Assembly (NCBI GenBank): GCA_964490085.1
Contig: CAZBAO010000015.1
Span: 1-20,851, forward strand
Length of the DNA: 20,851 nucleotides
Direction of reading: 5' to 3'
DNA from: RGIG3009 sp964490085
Lineage (GTDB): Bacteria; Bacillota; Clostridia; Oscillospirales; Acutalibacteraceae
Positions 14,999 through 20,851 of this stretch are shown piece after piece (positions within the stretch are counted from its first letter, which is position 1; every line of letters begins with the position of its first letter). The position numbers and the translations under genes are program-made. A model generated the notes under the pieces. It searched no databases and was not told the DNA's origin. It was given only the letters and a program-made list of their open reading frames with translations.

Positions 14999-16711
14999 AT
15001 GAGCGTTTCTGAATGTTATGAGCGTTGGCTCACCGATGCTGTTGACGACCCCGATCTGGGCGCAGAACTGCGCGGTATCGCTGACAACCAAGAAGAAATT
15101 TTCGATCGTTTTTATCGCGAGTTGGAATTCGGTACGGCGGGTCTTCGCGGTGTGATCGGTGCGGGTACGAACCGCATGAATATCTATACGGTACGCAAGG
15201 CAACGCAAGGCCTTGCGGATTATCTCAATTCGCGCTATCCCGCCCCGTGTGTGGTCATTTGCTACGATTCGCGTATCAAATCCGATCTGTTCGCCAAGGA
15301 AGCGGCGCGCGTGCTCGCAGGCAACGGCGTAGCCGTCCGTCTGTTTGCGGAATTGGCACCCGTGCCGGTGCTGTCTTTTGCCGTAAAGCATTTGGCTTGT
15401 CAGGCAGGCATTATGGTCACGGCAAGTCACAACCCTGCCAAGTACAACGGCTATAAATGCTACGGCCCCGAAGGCTATCAAATGACGGATGAAGATGCCA
15501 ATACGGTGACCGAATGTATCCGAAAACTGGATCTGTTCACGGATATTCGTTTAGCGGACTTTGACGCCGCGGTCGCAGACGGCCGCATTGATATGGTTGG
15601 CGAAGACGTGGTAGACGCTTTTCTCACCTGCGTTGCCTCTCAGCAGGTCAATCCCGGTATCTGTGCGCAGAGCGACCTTAAGGTGATTTACACGCCGCTT
15701 AACGGTGCGGGTAACAAACCGGTACGCAAGATTTTGGAACGGATCGGATTATCGCAGGTAACGGTCGTTCCCGAGCAGGAATTGCCGGACGGCAATTTCC
15801 CCACCGCGCCCTTCCCGAACCCCGAACTGCGGCAACCGTTTGAACTGGCATTACAGCTTGCTGAAACTGTCGAGCCAGATCTGCTGCTTGCCACCGATCC
15901 CGACTGTGACCGTGTGGGGATCGCGGTGCGGCAAAACGGCGAATATGTGCTGCTGACCGGCAATGAGACCGGTTGTCTGCTCTTACACTACATTCTTTCC
16001 TGCCGTGCCGAGCAGGGCACAATACCGGAAGATCCGGTGGTCATTAAGACTATTGTGACCTCTGATCTTGCCACGCGCATAGCAGAGAATTTCGGCTGTG
16101 AGATGCGCAATGTGCTGACCGGATTTAAGTACATCGGTGAGCAGATCGTGGAAATGGAACAAGCGGGAAGACCTGAACGCTTCCAGTTTGGTTTTGAGGA
16201 AAGCTACGGTTGTCTTGCCGGCACCCACGCCAGAGATAAGGACGCGGTAGTCGCGTCAATGCTCATTTGCGAGATGGCGGCCTATTATAAAGCCAACGGA
16301 CTCTCCTTGTTGGATGTCCTGCAGTTGTTGTACCACGAGCACGGCGCGTACCGCCATCTGCTCGTCAACGTGCAGTTTGAGGGCGCAAAAGGCATGGCGG
16401 CAATGGATAGCATCATGCAAAAGTTGCGCTCCGCTCCGCCGAAAGAACTCGGCGGACTGAAAGTACTCGCCACGGCGGATTATCAAAGTGCCGAGCGCAA
16501 AACGGCAGACGGCGCGATTGAGATGCTTACTCTCCCCCGCGCCAACGTGCTGATGTTTGAACTGGAAAACCACGCAAGCATCATCGTGCGCCCGTCCGGT
16601 ACGGAGCCGAAAATCAAGGGATACGTCACCGCAACCGGTGCCACACCGGAGGATGCGGATGTCGTTGCCGAAACGTTGCGTAAGGTCGTTGAAAACATGC
16701 TCAAAGCGTAA
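14999..16711 (+). CDS. pgcA: Alpha-phosphoglucomutase/phosphomannomutase family enzyme
   Basis: A 570-residue alpha-D-phosphohexomutase that interconverts hexose 1- and 6-phosphates, feeding glycogen, exopolysaccharide or wall-polymer synthesis. All four active-site elements are present: TASHNP (141-146) with phosphoserine S143, the metal loop DPDCDR with D300, D302 and D304, the sugar-binding GFEESYG (398-404), and the phosphate-binding RPSGTEPK (531-538). The length matches the long Firmicute PgcA type rather than the 450-residue GlmM type. The ATG at 14999 follows AAAGGAT; the frame opens further upstream into the promoter. It is monocistronic, and its terminator is shared with the converging MFS gene. 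The preferred sugar is inferred from family length only. Confidence 0.93.
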   Translation: MSVSECYERWLTDAVDDPDLGAELRGIADNQEEIFDRFYRELEFGTAGLRGVIGAGTNRMNIYTVRKATQGLADYLNSRYPAPCVVICYDSRIKSDLFAKEAARVLAGNGVAVRLFAELAPVPVLSFAVKHLACQAGIMVTASHNPAKYNGYKCYGPEGYQMTDEDANTVTECIRKLDLFTDIRLADFDAAVADGRIDMVGEDVVDAFLTCVASQQVNPGICAQSDLKVIYTPLNGAGNKPVRKILERIGLSQVTVVPEQELPDGNFPTAPFPNPELRQPFELALQLAETVEPDLLLATDPDCDRVGIAVRQNGEYVLLTGNETGCLLLHYILSCRAEQGTIPEDPVVIKTIVTSDLATRIAENFGCEMRNVLTGFKYIGEQIVEMEQAGRPERFQFGFEESYGCLAGTHARDKDAVVASMLICEMAAYYKANGLSLLDVLQLLYHEHGAYRHLLVNVQFEGAKGMAAMDSIMQKLRSAPPKELGGLKVLATADYQSAERKTADGAIEMLTLPRANVLMFELENHASIIVRPSGTEPKIKGYVTATGATPEDADVVAETLRKVVENMLKA

Positions 16712-16720
16712 TATGCAGAC

Positions 16721-16754
16721 AAAAGCGGCAGAGGATCATTCCTCTGCCGCTTTT
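16721..16754. terminator. Bidirectional terminator shared by pgcA and the MFS gene
   Basis: AAAAGCGGCAGAGGA (16721-16735) is fully complementary to TCCTCTGCCGCTTTT (16740-16754) around a 4-nt loop. The right arm encodes the last codons of the MFS protein (KAAEE), and its TGA (16738-16736) lies in the loop. Confidence 0.93.
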
Positions 16755-17920
16755 CTGCGTCGTTGTACTGTTAAAAGGAAAACCATAGCAAGCGGAAAAG
16801 CCGCCGCCGCAATGAGTCCTGCTTTGATACCGTGCGGTGTCAGATCAGCGACCATTCCCGTGATCCACGGGCCAAGCGAACAACCGATGTCGCCGCCGAG
16901 CGCCAGTAGCGCAAACAGTGTCGTACCGCCTTTCGGGAAGTGCGCGGATGCCACACCCAACACACCGGGCCACATCAAACTGGTCGCAAGGCCGCAAAGC
17001 GCGCAACCGAGCAGCGCGAGCAACGGCACCGAAGCAAAGACAGTCAACACATAACAAAGTACGGTGGCAATGCTGCACACGATCAGCAGCAAACGCATCG
17101 GGATACGGTCACCGCTGTTGCCGTGCCAAATGCGCCCAATGCCCATACACACGGCAAACAGGCACGGCCCGAGCAGATCCCCTAACAGTTTGGACACACC
17201 CAAGCCCTCTTCGGCAAACAAGGACGCCCACTGAGACATCGCCATTTCCGATGAACCGGCACATACCATCAACGCCATCATCAGCCAAAAGTGCGGTTTT
17301 TTTAATAACCGGCCGAGCGGTGTTTTTTCTTCACCCTTCAGCATCGGCGGAAACGGCACACGAAAAACCAACGTCAGATTCACAAGCGGCACGATCGCCC
17401 AAGCCATCAGTATCCACGGCCAATACCGTTCACCAAAAAGCACGACTGCTACCGTTGTTATCAATACCGCCAACACCTGACCGATGGGATAGAAAGCGTG
17501 AAGCAAGGTCATAGACGACGCTTTATGTTCTGTGGAAAGCGCATCGACGATCGGGCTGATCATCACTTCGGAAAGTCCGGCGCCGATCGAATACACGATA
17601 GCCGCCATCACCATACCGACATAGGCATCCGGCAACACGTTCGGCAAAATACCGAACAGCACCAAACCGCTTGCCGCGCACAATTCCGCAATGATCATAC
17701 AACGGCGGTGACCGAGCGCATCAACAACGTATACCGCCAAAAAATCAACAAGCAGTTGCACTAAAAAGGTTATCAAAACCAAACGACCGATCTTTTCAAA
17801 GGAGATGGAAAACTGATCACGCAATGTCACAAAAAACAGCGGTGTGACGTTCAAGATCAACGCTTGTATCATAATGCCGAGATAACAGCATCGGCGTGTT
17901 AAACGATACGGATCATTCAT
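16736..17920 (-). CDS. Major facilitator superfamily transporter
   Basis: A 394-residue membrane protein with about twelve hydrophobic segments in two six-helix halves. The central cytoplasmic loop is around VPFPPMLKGEEKTPLGRLLKKP. The loop between helices 2 and 3 reads VDALGHRRCM, a variant of the MFS motif A. The second-half glycine-rich segments (LFAVCMGIGRIWHGNSGDR, and MWPGVLGVASAHFPKGGT) resemble FucP/NarK-like sugar or organic-anion carriers. The substrate is not predictable. GGAGGTG precedes the ATG at 17920, and a perfect consensus promoter lies immediately upstream. It is divergent from the redox operon, and its C-terminal codons form part of the terminator shared with pgcA. Confidence 0.92.
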   Translation of the reverse strand: MNDPYRLTRRCCYLGIMIQALILNVTPLFFVTLRDQFSISFEKIGRLVLITFLVQLLVDFLAVYVVDALGHRRCMIIAELCAASGLVLFGILPNVLPDAYVGMVMAAIVYSIGAGLSEVMISPIVDALSTEHKASSMTLLHAFYPIGQVLAVLITTVAVVLFGERYWPWILMAWAIVPLVNLTLVFRVPFPPMLKGEEKTPLGRLLKKPHFWLMMALMVCAGSSEMAMSQWASLFAEEGLGVSKLLGDLLGPCLFAVCMGIGRIWHGNSGDRIPMRLLLIVCSIATVLCYVLTVFASVPLLALLGCALCGLATSLMWPGVLGVASAHFPKGGTTLFALLALGGDIGCSLGPWITGMVADLTPHGIKAGLIAAAAFPLAMVFLLTVQRRRKAAEE

Positions 17921-17943
17921 ATTGCCACCTCCAAAACAGTTGA

Positions 17944-17972
17944 ATTATAGTGATTTGCCCTAATTTTGTCAA
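17944..17972 (-). promoter_or_regulatory. Perfect consensus sigma-A promoter of the MFS gene
   Basis: On the minus strand TTGACA (17972-17967), a 17-nt spacer and TATAAT (17949-17944) match the consensus at every position. The -35 lies in the left arm of the 16-bp inverted repeat. Confidence 0.88.
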
Positions 17973-18016
17973 ACTTTTTTCCGTTTTTCTCTGTCATTCA
18001 AAAAAAGTTTGACAAA
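17965..18016. repeat. 16-bp inverted repeat between the MFS and hydrogenase-type operons
   Basis: TTTGTCAAACTTTTTT (17965-17980) is perfectly complementary to AAAAAAGTTTGACAAA (18001-18016), with a 20-nt pyrimidine-rich spacer. Each arm holds a TTGACA reading outward or inward, and GACAAA recurs again at about 18022-18027. It may be a regulator site controlling both directions. Confidence 0.65.
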
Positions 18017-18041
18017 TTTCTGACAAAGTCGCAGTTTACCA

Positions 18042-18070
18042 TTGCAAAAAAATAAATTATCATATATAAT
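18042..18070 (+). promoter_or_regulatory. Predicted promoter of the hydC operon
   Basis: TTGCAA (18042-18047), a 17-nt spacer and TATAAT (18065-18070) lie about 40 nt before the hydC start. The operon seems to have no other promoter within the window. Confidence 0.75.
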
Positions 18071-18109
18071 AGTGAACAGGTATGAAAACTGTCAAGGAGG
18101 AAAAGGCAA

Positions 18110-18607
18110 ATGCAAAAGAAAATCAGCAAACTTCCTTTCAAGGGTACTCCGGAACAAGCTGCTGCTCTGCAAAAGGTCATCGATGCGAACAAGCACGATC
18201 CCAGCCGCCTGATGGGCGTTATGCAGGAAGCACAGGGCATCTACGGATACCTGCCGGTGGAGGTCCAGGACATGATCGCCGAGGGCATGAACGTGCCGCT
18301 GGAAAAGGTGTACGGTGTGTCAACGTTCTACGCGCAGTTCGCACTGTCCCCCAAGGGTGAGTACGACATTTCCGTGTGTCTCGGCACCGCCTGCTATGTT
18401 AAGGGCGCGGGTGACGTATTCGACAAGCTCAAGGAGCTGCTCGGAATCGATGCTGACGAATGCACGGCTGACGGTAAATATTCCTTGTCTGCTTGCCGCT
18501 GCATCGGCGCTTGCGGTCTGGCTCCGGTTCTCACCGTCAACAGCGATGTGTACGGTAACCTGACGGCCGACGACGTGCCCGGCATTCTGGAAAAGTACGG
18601 CAAATAA
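18110..18607 (+). CDS. hydC: NuoE/HndA-like [2Fe-2S] subunit of NADH-linked hydrogenase
   Basis: A 165-residue thioredoxin-fold ferredoxin subunit, homologous to the 24-kDa subunit of complex I. It passes electrons between the flavin subunit and the rest of the complex in cytoplasmic HydABC/Hnd-type enzymes. The cluster ligands are C90 and C95 (CLGTAC) and C131 and C135 (CIGAC). The N-terminal helical bundle with GYLPVEVQDMIAEGMNVP and the FYAQF segment are typical of the family. AAGGAGG lies 9 nt before the ATG. It is the first gene of an operon with a GHKL ATPase, an HndB-like protein and HydB, which argues for a hydrogenase or related bifurcating enzyme rather than respiratory complex I. 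The gene symbol follows the HydABC naming. Confidence 0.94.
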   Translation: MQKKISKLPFKGTPEQAAALQKVIDANKHDPSRLMGVMQEAQGIYGYLPVEVQDMIAEGMNVPLEKVYGVSTFYAQFALSPKGEYDISVCLGTACYVKGAGDVFDKLKELLGIDADECTADGKYSLSACRCIGACGLAPVLTVNSDVYGNLTADDVPGILEKYGK

Positions 18608-18610
18608 ATC

Positions 18611-19159
18611 ATGCGTGAGCTATCGCTGAATGTTCTGGATATCGCTCAGAACTCTATTGTTGCCGGTGCTACGCTGATCGAGCTTCTGGTAAATGAGGAT
18701 ACGGTAAACGACCGTTTAACTCTCGTGATCGCGGATAACGGCCGCGGCATGACACCGGAGCAGTTAGAACAGGTGCGCGATCCGTTTTATACCACCCGCA
18801 CGACCCGCAAGGTCGGCATGGGGGTTCCCCTCTTCCGTATGGCGGCGGAAATGGCAGGCGGCGAGCTTGTCATCCGTTCCACACTCGGTGAGGGTACCAC
18901 GGTCACGGCGACCTTTGGTCTGACACATATCGATCGGATGCCCCTTGGGGATATGGCCGGTACGGCGTCCACCTTAATTCGCTTGAATCCGCATCTGGAT
19001 TTTGTATATCGGCACGAGGTCGACGGTCAGTTCTTTGAACTGGACACCCGTGAACTGCGTGAGGTACTGGACGGTGTTCCGTTATCGGAACCGGACGTGA
19101 TGGAGTGGATCGACGGTAATATGGCGGAGGGTTTGCTTCCGCTGAACAGTCAAGCGTAA
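18611..19159 (+). CDS. GHKL (histidine-kinase-like) ATPase of the hydrogenase operon
   Basis: A 182-residue protein with a stand-alone HATPase domain: N-box DIAQNS (N14), G1 box DNGRGM (42-47), DPFYTTR (57-63) and the G2-type VGMGVPLF (68-75). There is no DHp helix with a phosphorylatable histidine, no sensor and no membrane segment, so it is not a complete sensor kinase. The last 75 residues (from about 108) form an extra domain not recognised. The start is 3 nt after the hydC stop and has no clear ribosome binding site, suggesting coupling. A similar ATPase lies between the NuoE- and NuoF-like genes in other clostridial hydrogenase operons (recalled for Clostridium thermocellum). Its role there is unproven: a regulator or an assembly factor are both possible. 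Confidence 0.88.
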   Translation: MRELSLNVLDIAQNSIVAGATLIELLVNEDTVNDRLTLVIADNGRGMTPEQLEQVRDPFYTTRTTRKVGMGVPLFRMAAEMAGGELVIRSTLGEGTTVTATFGLTHIDRMPLGDMAGTASTLIRLNPHLDFVYRHEVDGQFFELDTRELREVLDGVPLSEPDVMEWIDGNMAEGLLPLNSQA

Positions 19160-19189
19160 AAGTATTTGTAGTTTATAGGAGGTTTTGTT

Positions 19190-19561
19190 ATGAAATCCAT
19201 TGCTGAATTGCAAGCTATCCGGGATAAAGCCCGTGAAAAGATCGCGATGCGTGAGGGTTCTCATGAGGGTACCCGTATCGTCGTCGGCATGGCGACCTGC
19301 GGTATCGCCGCCGGTGCTCGTCCGGTGCTCAACGCGTTCGTGGAAGAGATCGCGAAACGCGGCGTGCAGAACGTGACCGTCGTACAGACCGGTTGCATCG
19401 GTATGTGCCAGTTTGAGCCGATCGTTGAAGTGATCGCGCCCGGAAAAGAAAAAGTTACTTACGGTTTGATGAGCCCTGAAAAGGCGGTTCGCGTTGTTAC
19501 CGATCACATTGTCAACGGCAATCCGGTTGCGGAGTTCACCGTTGCGAAACTCATGAAGTAA
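19190..19561 (+). CDS. hndB: HndB-like ferredoxin-fold protein
   Basis: A 123-residue thioredoxin-like ferredoxin protein like HndB of NADP-reducing hydrogenases and the ferredoxin-like proteins of clostridial hyd operons. A short N-terminal helix precedes the fold. MATCGIAAGA has one cysteine (C37) where the usual C-x4-C pair would have two, while TGCIGMCQFEP keeps C69 and C73. There are only three cysteines in all, so a standard [2Fe-2S] cluster would need another ligand. As recalled, this CGIAAGA pattern is common in the family. AGGAGG lies 7 nt before the ATG. It sits between the ATPase and hydB and may be a small subunit of the complex or an assembly partner. Confidence 0.9.
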   Translation: MKSIAELQAIRDKAREKIAMREGSHEGTRIVVGMATCGIAAGARPVLNAFVEEIAKRGVQNVTVVQTGCIGMCQFEPIVEVIAPGKEKVTYGLMSPEKAVRVVTDHIVNGNPVAEFTVAKLMK

Positions 19562-19577
19562 GGCAGGAGGGAAAAGA

Positions 19578-20851
19578 ATGTATCGTTCTCATGTGTTGGT
19601 TTGCGGCGGTACCGGTTGTACCTCCTCTCACAGTCAAGAGATCATCGAGGCTCTTGAGAAGGAAATTGCGGCAAACGATTTAACGAAAGAAATTAAAGTC
19701 GTGCGCACCGGTTGTTTTGGTCTGTGCGCACTCGGCCCGATCATGATCGTGTATCCGGAAGGCTGCTTCTACTCTCGCGTGAAGGTGGAAGATATCCCCG
19801 AGATCGTCTCCGAGCATCTGCTCAAGGGTCGTATCGTGACCCGTTTGCTGTACGATGAGACCGTGGAAGAAGACGGCGACATCAAGGCGCTGAACGAGAC
19901 CGACTTCTACAAGAAGCAGGTTCGTGTGGCTCTGCGCAACTGCGGTGTTATCAACCCCGAGTCCCTGGATGAGTACATCGCGAGCGACGGTTATCAGGCT
20001 CTTGCCAAGTGCGTGACCGAGTACACGCCCGAGCAAGTCATCCAGATCGTCACCGATTCCGGCTTGCGCGGCCGCGGCGGCGGTGGCTTCCCCACCGGTC
20101 GCAAATGGGCGCTGACGGCTCCCAACCAGGCACCGCAGAAATACGTTGTCTGTAACGCTGACGAAGGCGACCCGGGTGCCTTTATGGACCGTTCGGTTTT
20201 GGAAGGCGACCCGCACTGCTTGATCGAAGCCATGGCGATCGCCGGTTACGCGATCGGCGCGACGATGGGTTACGTGTACGTCCGCGCGGAGTATCCGATC
20301 GCTGTCCGCCGTCTGCAGATCGCCATCGACGATGCGCGGGAGGCAGGTTTGCTCGGCAAAAACATCTTCGGTTCCGGCTTTGACTTTGATATGGAGATCC
20401 GTTTGGGCGCCGGCGCTTTCGTGTGCGGCGAGGAAACGGCTCTTATGACCTCCATCGAGGGTAACCGCGGCGAACCCCGTCCGCGTCCGCCGTATCCGGC
20501 TGTCAAGGGCTTGTACGGCTGCCCCACCGTTGAAAACAACGTGGAGACCTTTGCGAACATTCCGCAGATCATCCTGAAGGGTGCTGAGTGGTTCGCTTCG
20601 ATGGGTACCGAGAAATCCAAGGGTACCAAGGTGTTCGCCCTCGGCGGTAAGATCAAGCACACCGGTCTGGTTGAGATCCCGATGGGTACCACCCTGCGCG
20701 AGATCGTTGAAGAGATCGGCGGCGGTATCCCGAACGGCAAGACGTTTAAGGCGGCACAGACCGGCGGCCCGTCCGGCGGTTGTATCCCCGCTTCCCTGAT
20801 CGACACGCCTGTTGACTACGACAACCTGATCGCGATCGGTTGTATGATGGG
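19578..20851 (+). CDS. hydB: NuoF/HndC-like FMN- and NADH-binding subunit (partial at the window edge)
   Basis: The first 424 residues of the flavin subunit, cut by the window end; family members run to about 600. An N-terminal ferredoxin-like domain has ligands C9, C14, C46 and C50. After a linker, the NuoF core shows the glycine-rich GLRGRGGGGFPTGRKW (162-177), the FMN-site segment CNADEGDPGAFMDR and GAGAFVCGEETAL. An SLBB domain begins near FALGGKIKHTGLVEIP. This layout, with an added N-terminal [2Fe-2S] domain, is that of HydB/HndC of electron-bifurcating [FeFe]-hydrogenases, which take electrons from NAD(P)H. GCAGGAGGG precedes the ATG at 19578. The C-terminal iron-sulphur domains and a hydA/hndD gene should follow outside the window. 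NAD versus NADP use cannot be told here. Confidence 0.95.
   Translation, partial: MYRSHVLVCGGTGCTSSHSQEIIEALEKEIAANDLTKEIKVVRTGCFGLCALGPIMIVYPEGCFYSRVKVEDIPEIVSEHLLKGRIVTRLLYDETVEEDGDIKALNETDFYKKQVRVALRNCGVINPESLDEYIASDGYQALAKCVTEYTPEQVIQIVTDSGLRGRGGGGFPTGRKWALTAPNQAPQKYVVCNADEGDPGAFMDRSVLEGDPHCLIEAMAIAGYAIGATMGYVYVRAEYPIAVRRLQIAIDDAREAGLLGKNIFGSGFDFDMEIRLGAGAFVCGEETALMTSIEGNRGEPRPRPPYPAVKGLYGCPTVENNVETFANIPQIILKGAEWFASMGTEKSKGTKVFALGGKIKHTGLVEIPMGTTLREIVEEIGGGIPNGKTFKAAQTGGPSGGCIPASLIDTPVDYDNLIAIGCMM

Noticed and set aside
14507..15481. 324-codon minus-strand frame
   Set aside because: It is antisense to the end of the permease, its terminator and the start of pgcA, all of which are well supported.
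19680..20660. 326-codon minus-strand frame
   Set aside because: Antisense to hydB, rich in His/Arg/Thr as expected from the complement of a GC-biased gene, with no family motif.
18110..20851. Respiratory complex I (nuo) operon
   Set aside because: Only NuoE- and NuoF-like genes occur, separated by an ATPase and an HndB-like gene, and HydB has an extra N-terminal [2Fe-2S] domain, all typical of soluble hydrogenase-type complexes.
1..20851. CRISPR arrays, tRNA or rRNA genes, complete insertion sequences
   Set aside because: No regularly spaced direct repeats, tRNA-like T-arm/CCA arrangements, rRNA segments or transposase motifs were seen.

Overview
The window is a stretch of a Gram-positive, anaerobic, moderately GC-rich bacterial chromosome. 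Strong AGGAGG ribosome binding sites, sigma-A promoters of the TTGACA-17-TATAAT type, a YtrA-type GntR/ABC cassette, LuxS, a PgcA-length phosphoglucomutase and the start of a [FeFe]-hydrogenase/NuoEF-type operon together suggest a clostridial Firmicute, probably a gut Oscillospirales/Ruminococcaceae-like species. This is inference from gene content and style, not from a database match.

Left edge (1-1447): a single open frame on the minus strand runs off the window. It has no credible start and looks like the C-terminal part of a large, modular mobile-element (polyvalent-type) protein. Its two ends are about 65% GC, but the middle (about 480-1140) is AT-rich, and a palindromic three-way-junction repeat is embedded in frame near 282-330. 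Between it and rarA lies a non-coding segment (about 1480-1632) with nested long-range complementarity that may be a structured RNA.

Housekeeping block (1652-9919): rarA (minus) and nth (plus) are divergent. nth converges on a small membrane protein of the putative ABC-transporter CmpB type. Also on the minus strand are a membrane-anchored G5/M23 cell-wall peptidase, luxS and an RluA-family pseudouridine synthase, the last two overlapping by 4 nt. metG diverges from the synthase gene, followed by tatD and a MATE exporter reading the same way.

Regulated transporter cassette (11348-14920): a sigma-A promoter with a near-perfect YtrA-type operator drives gntR, an ABC ATPase and a 714-residue permease with a large C-terminal domain, closed by a strong hairpin. 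A phosphohexomutase gene follows from its own promoter and converges on an MFS transporter gene.

Right edge (17920-20851): the MFS gene and a redox operon are divergent across a 190-nt region carrying a 16-bp inverted repeat. The operon reads hydC (NuoE/HndA-like), a GHKL ATPase, an HndB-like ferredoxin-fold protein and hydB (NuoF/HndC-like), cut by the window end. This order is that of clostridial electron-bifurcating [FeFe]-hydrogenases, so a catalytic HydA/HndD gene is expected just outside. A recurring local feature is compactness: four genes have their stop codons inside the arms of terminator hairpins.
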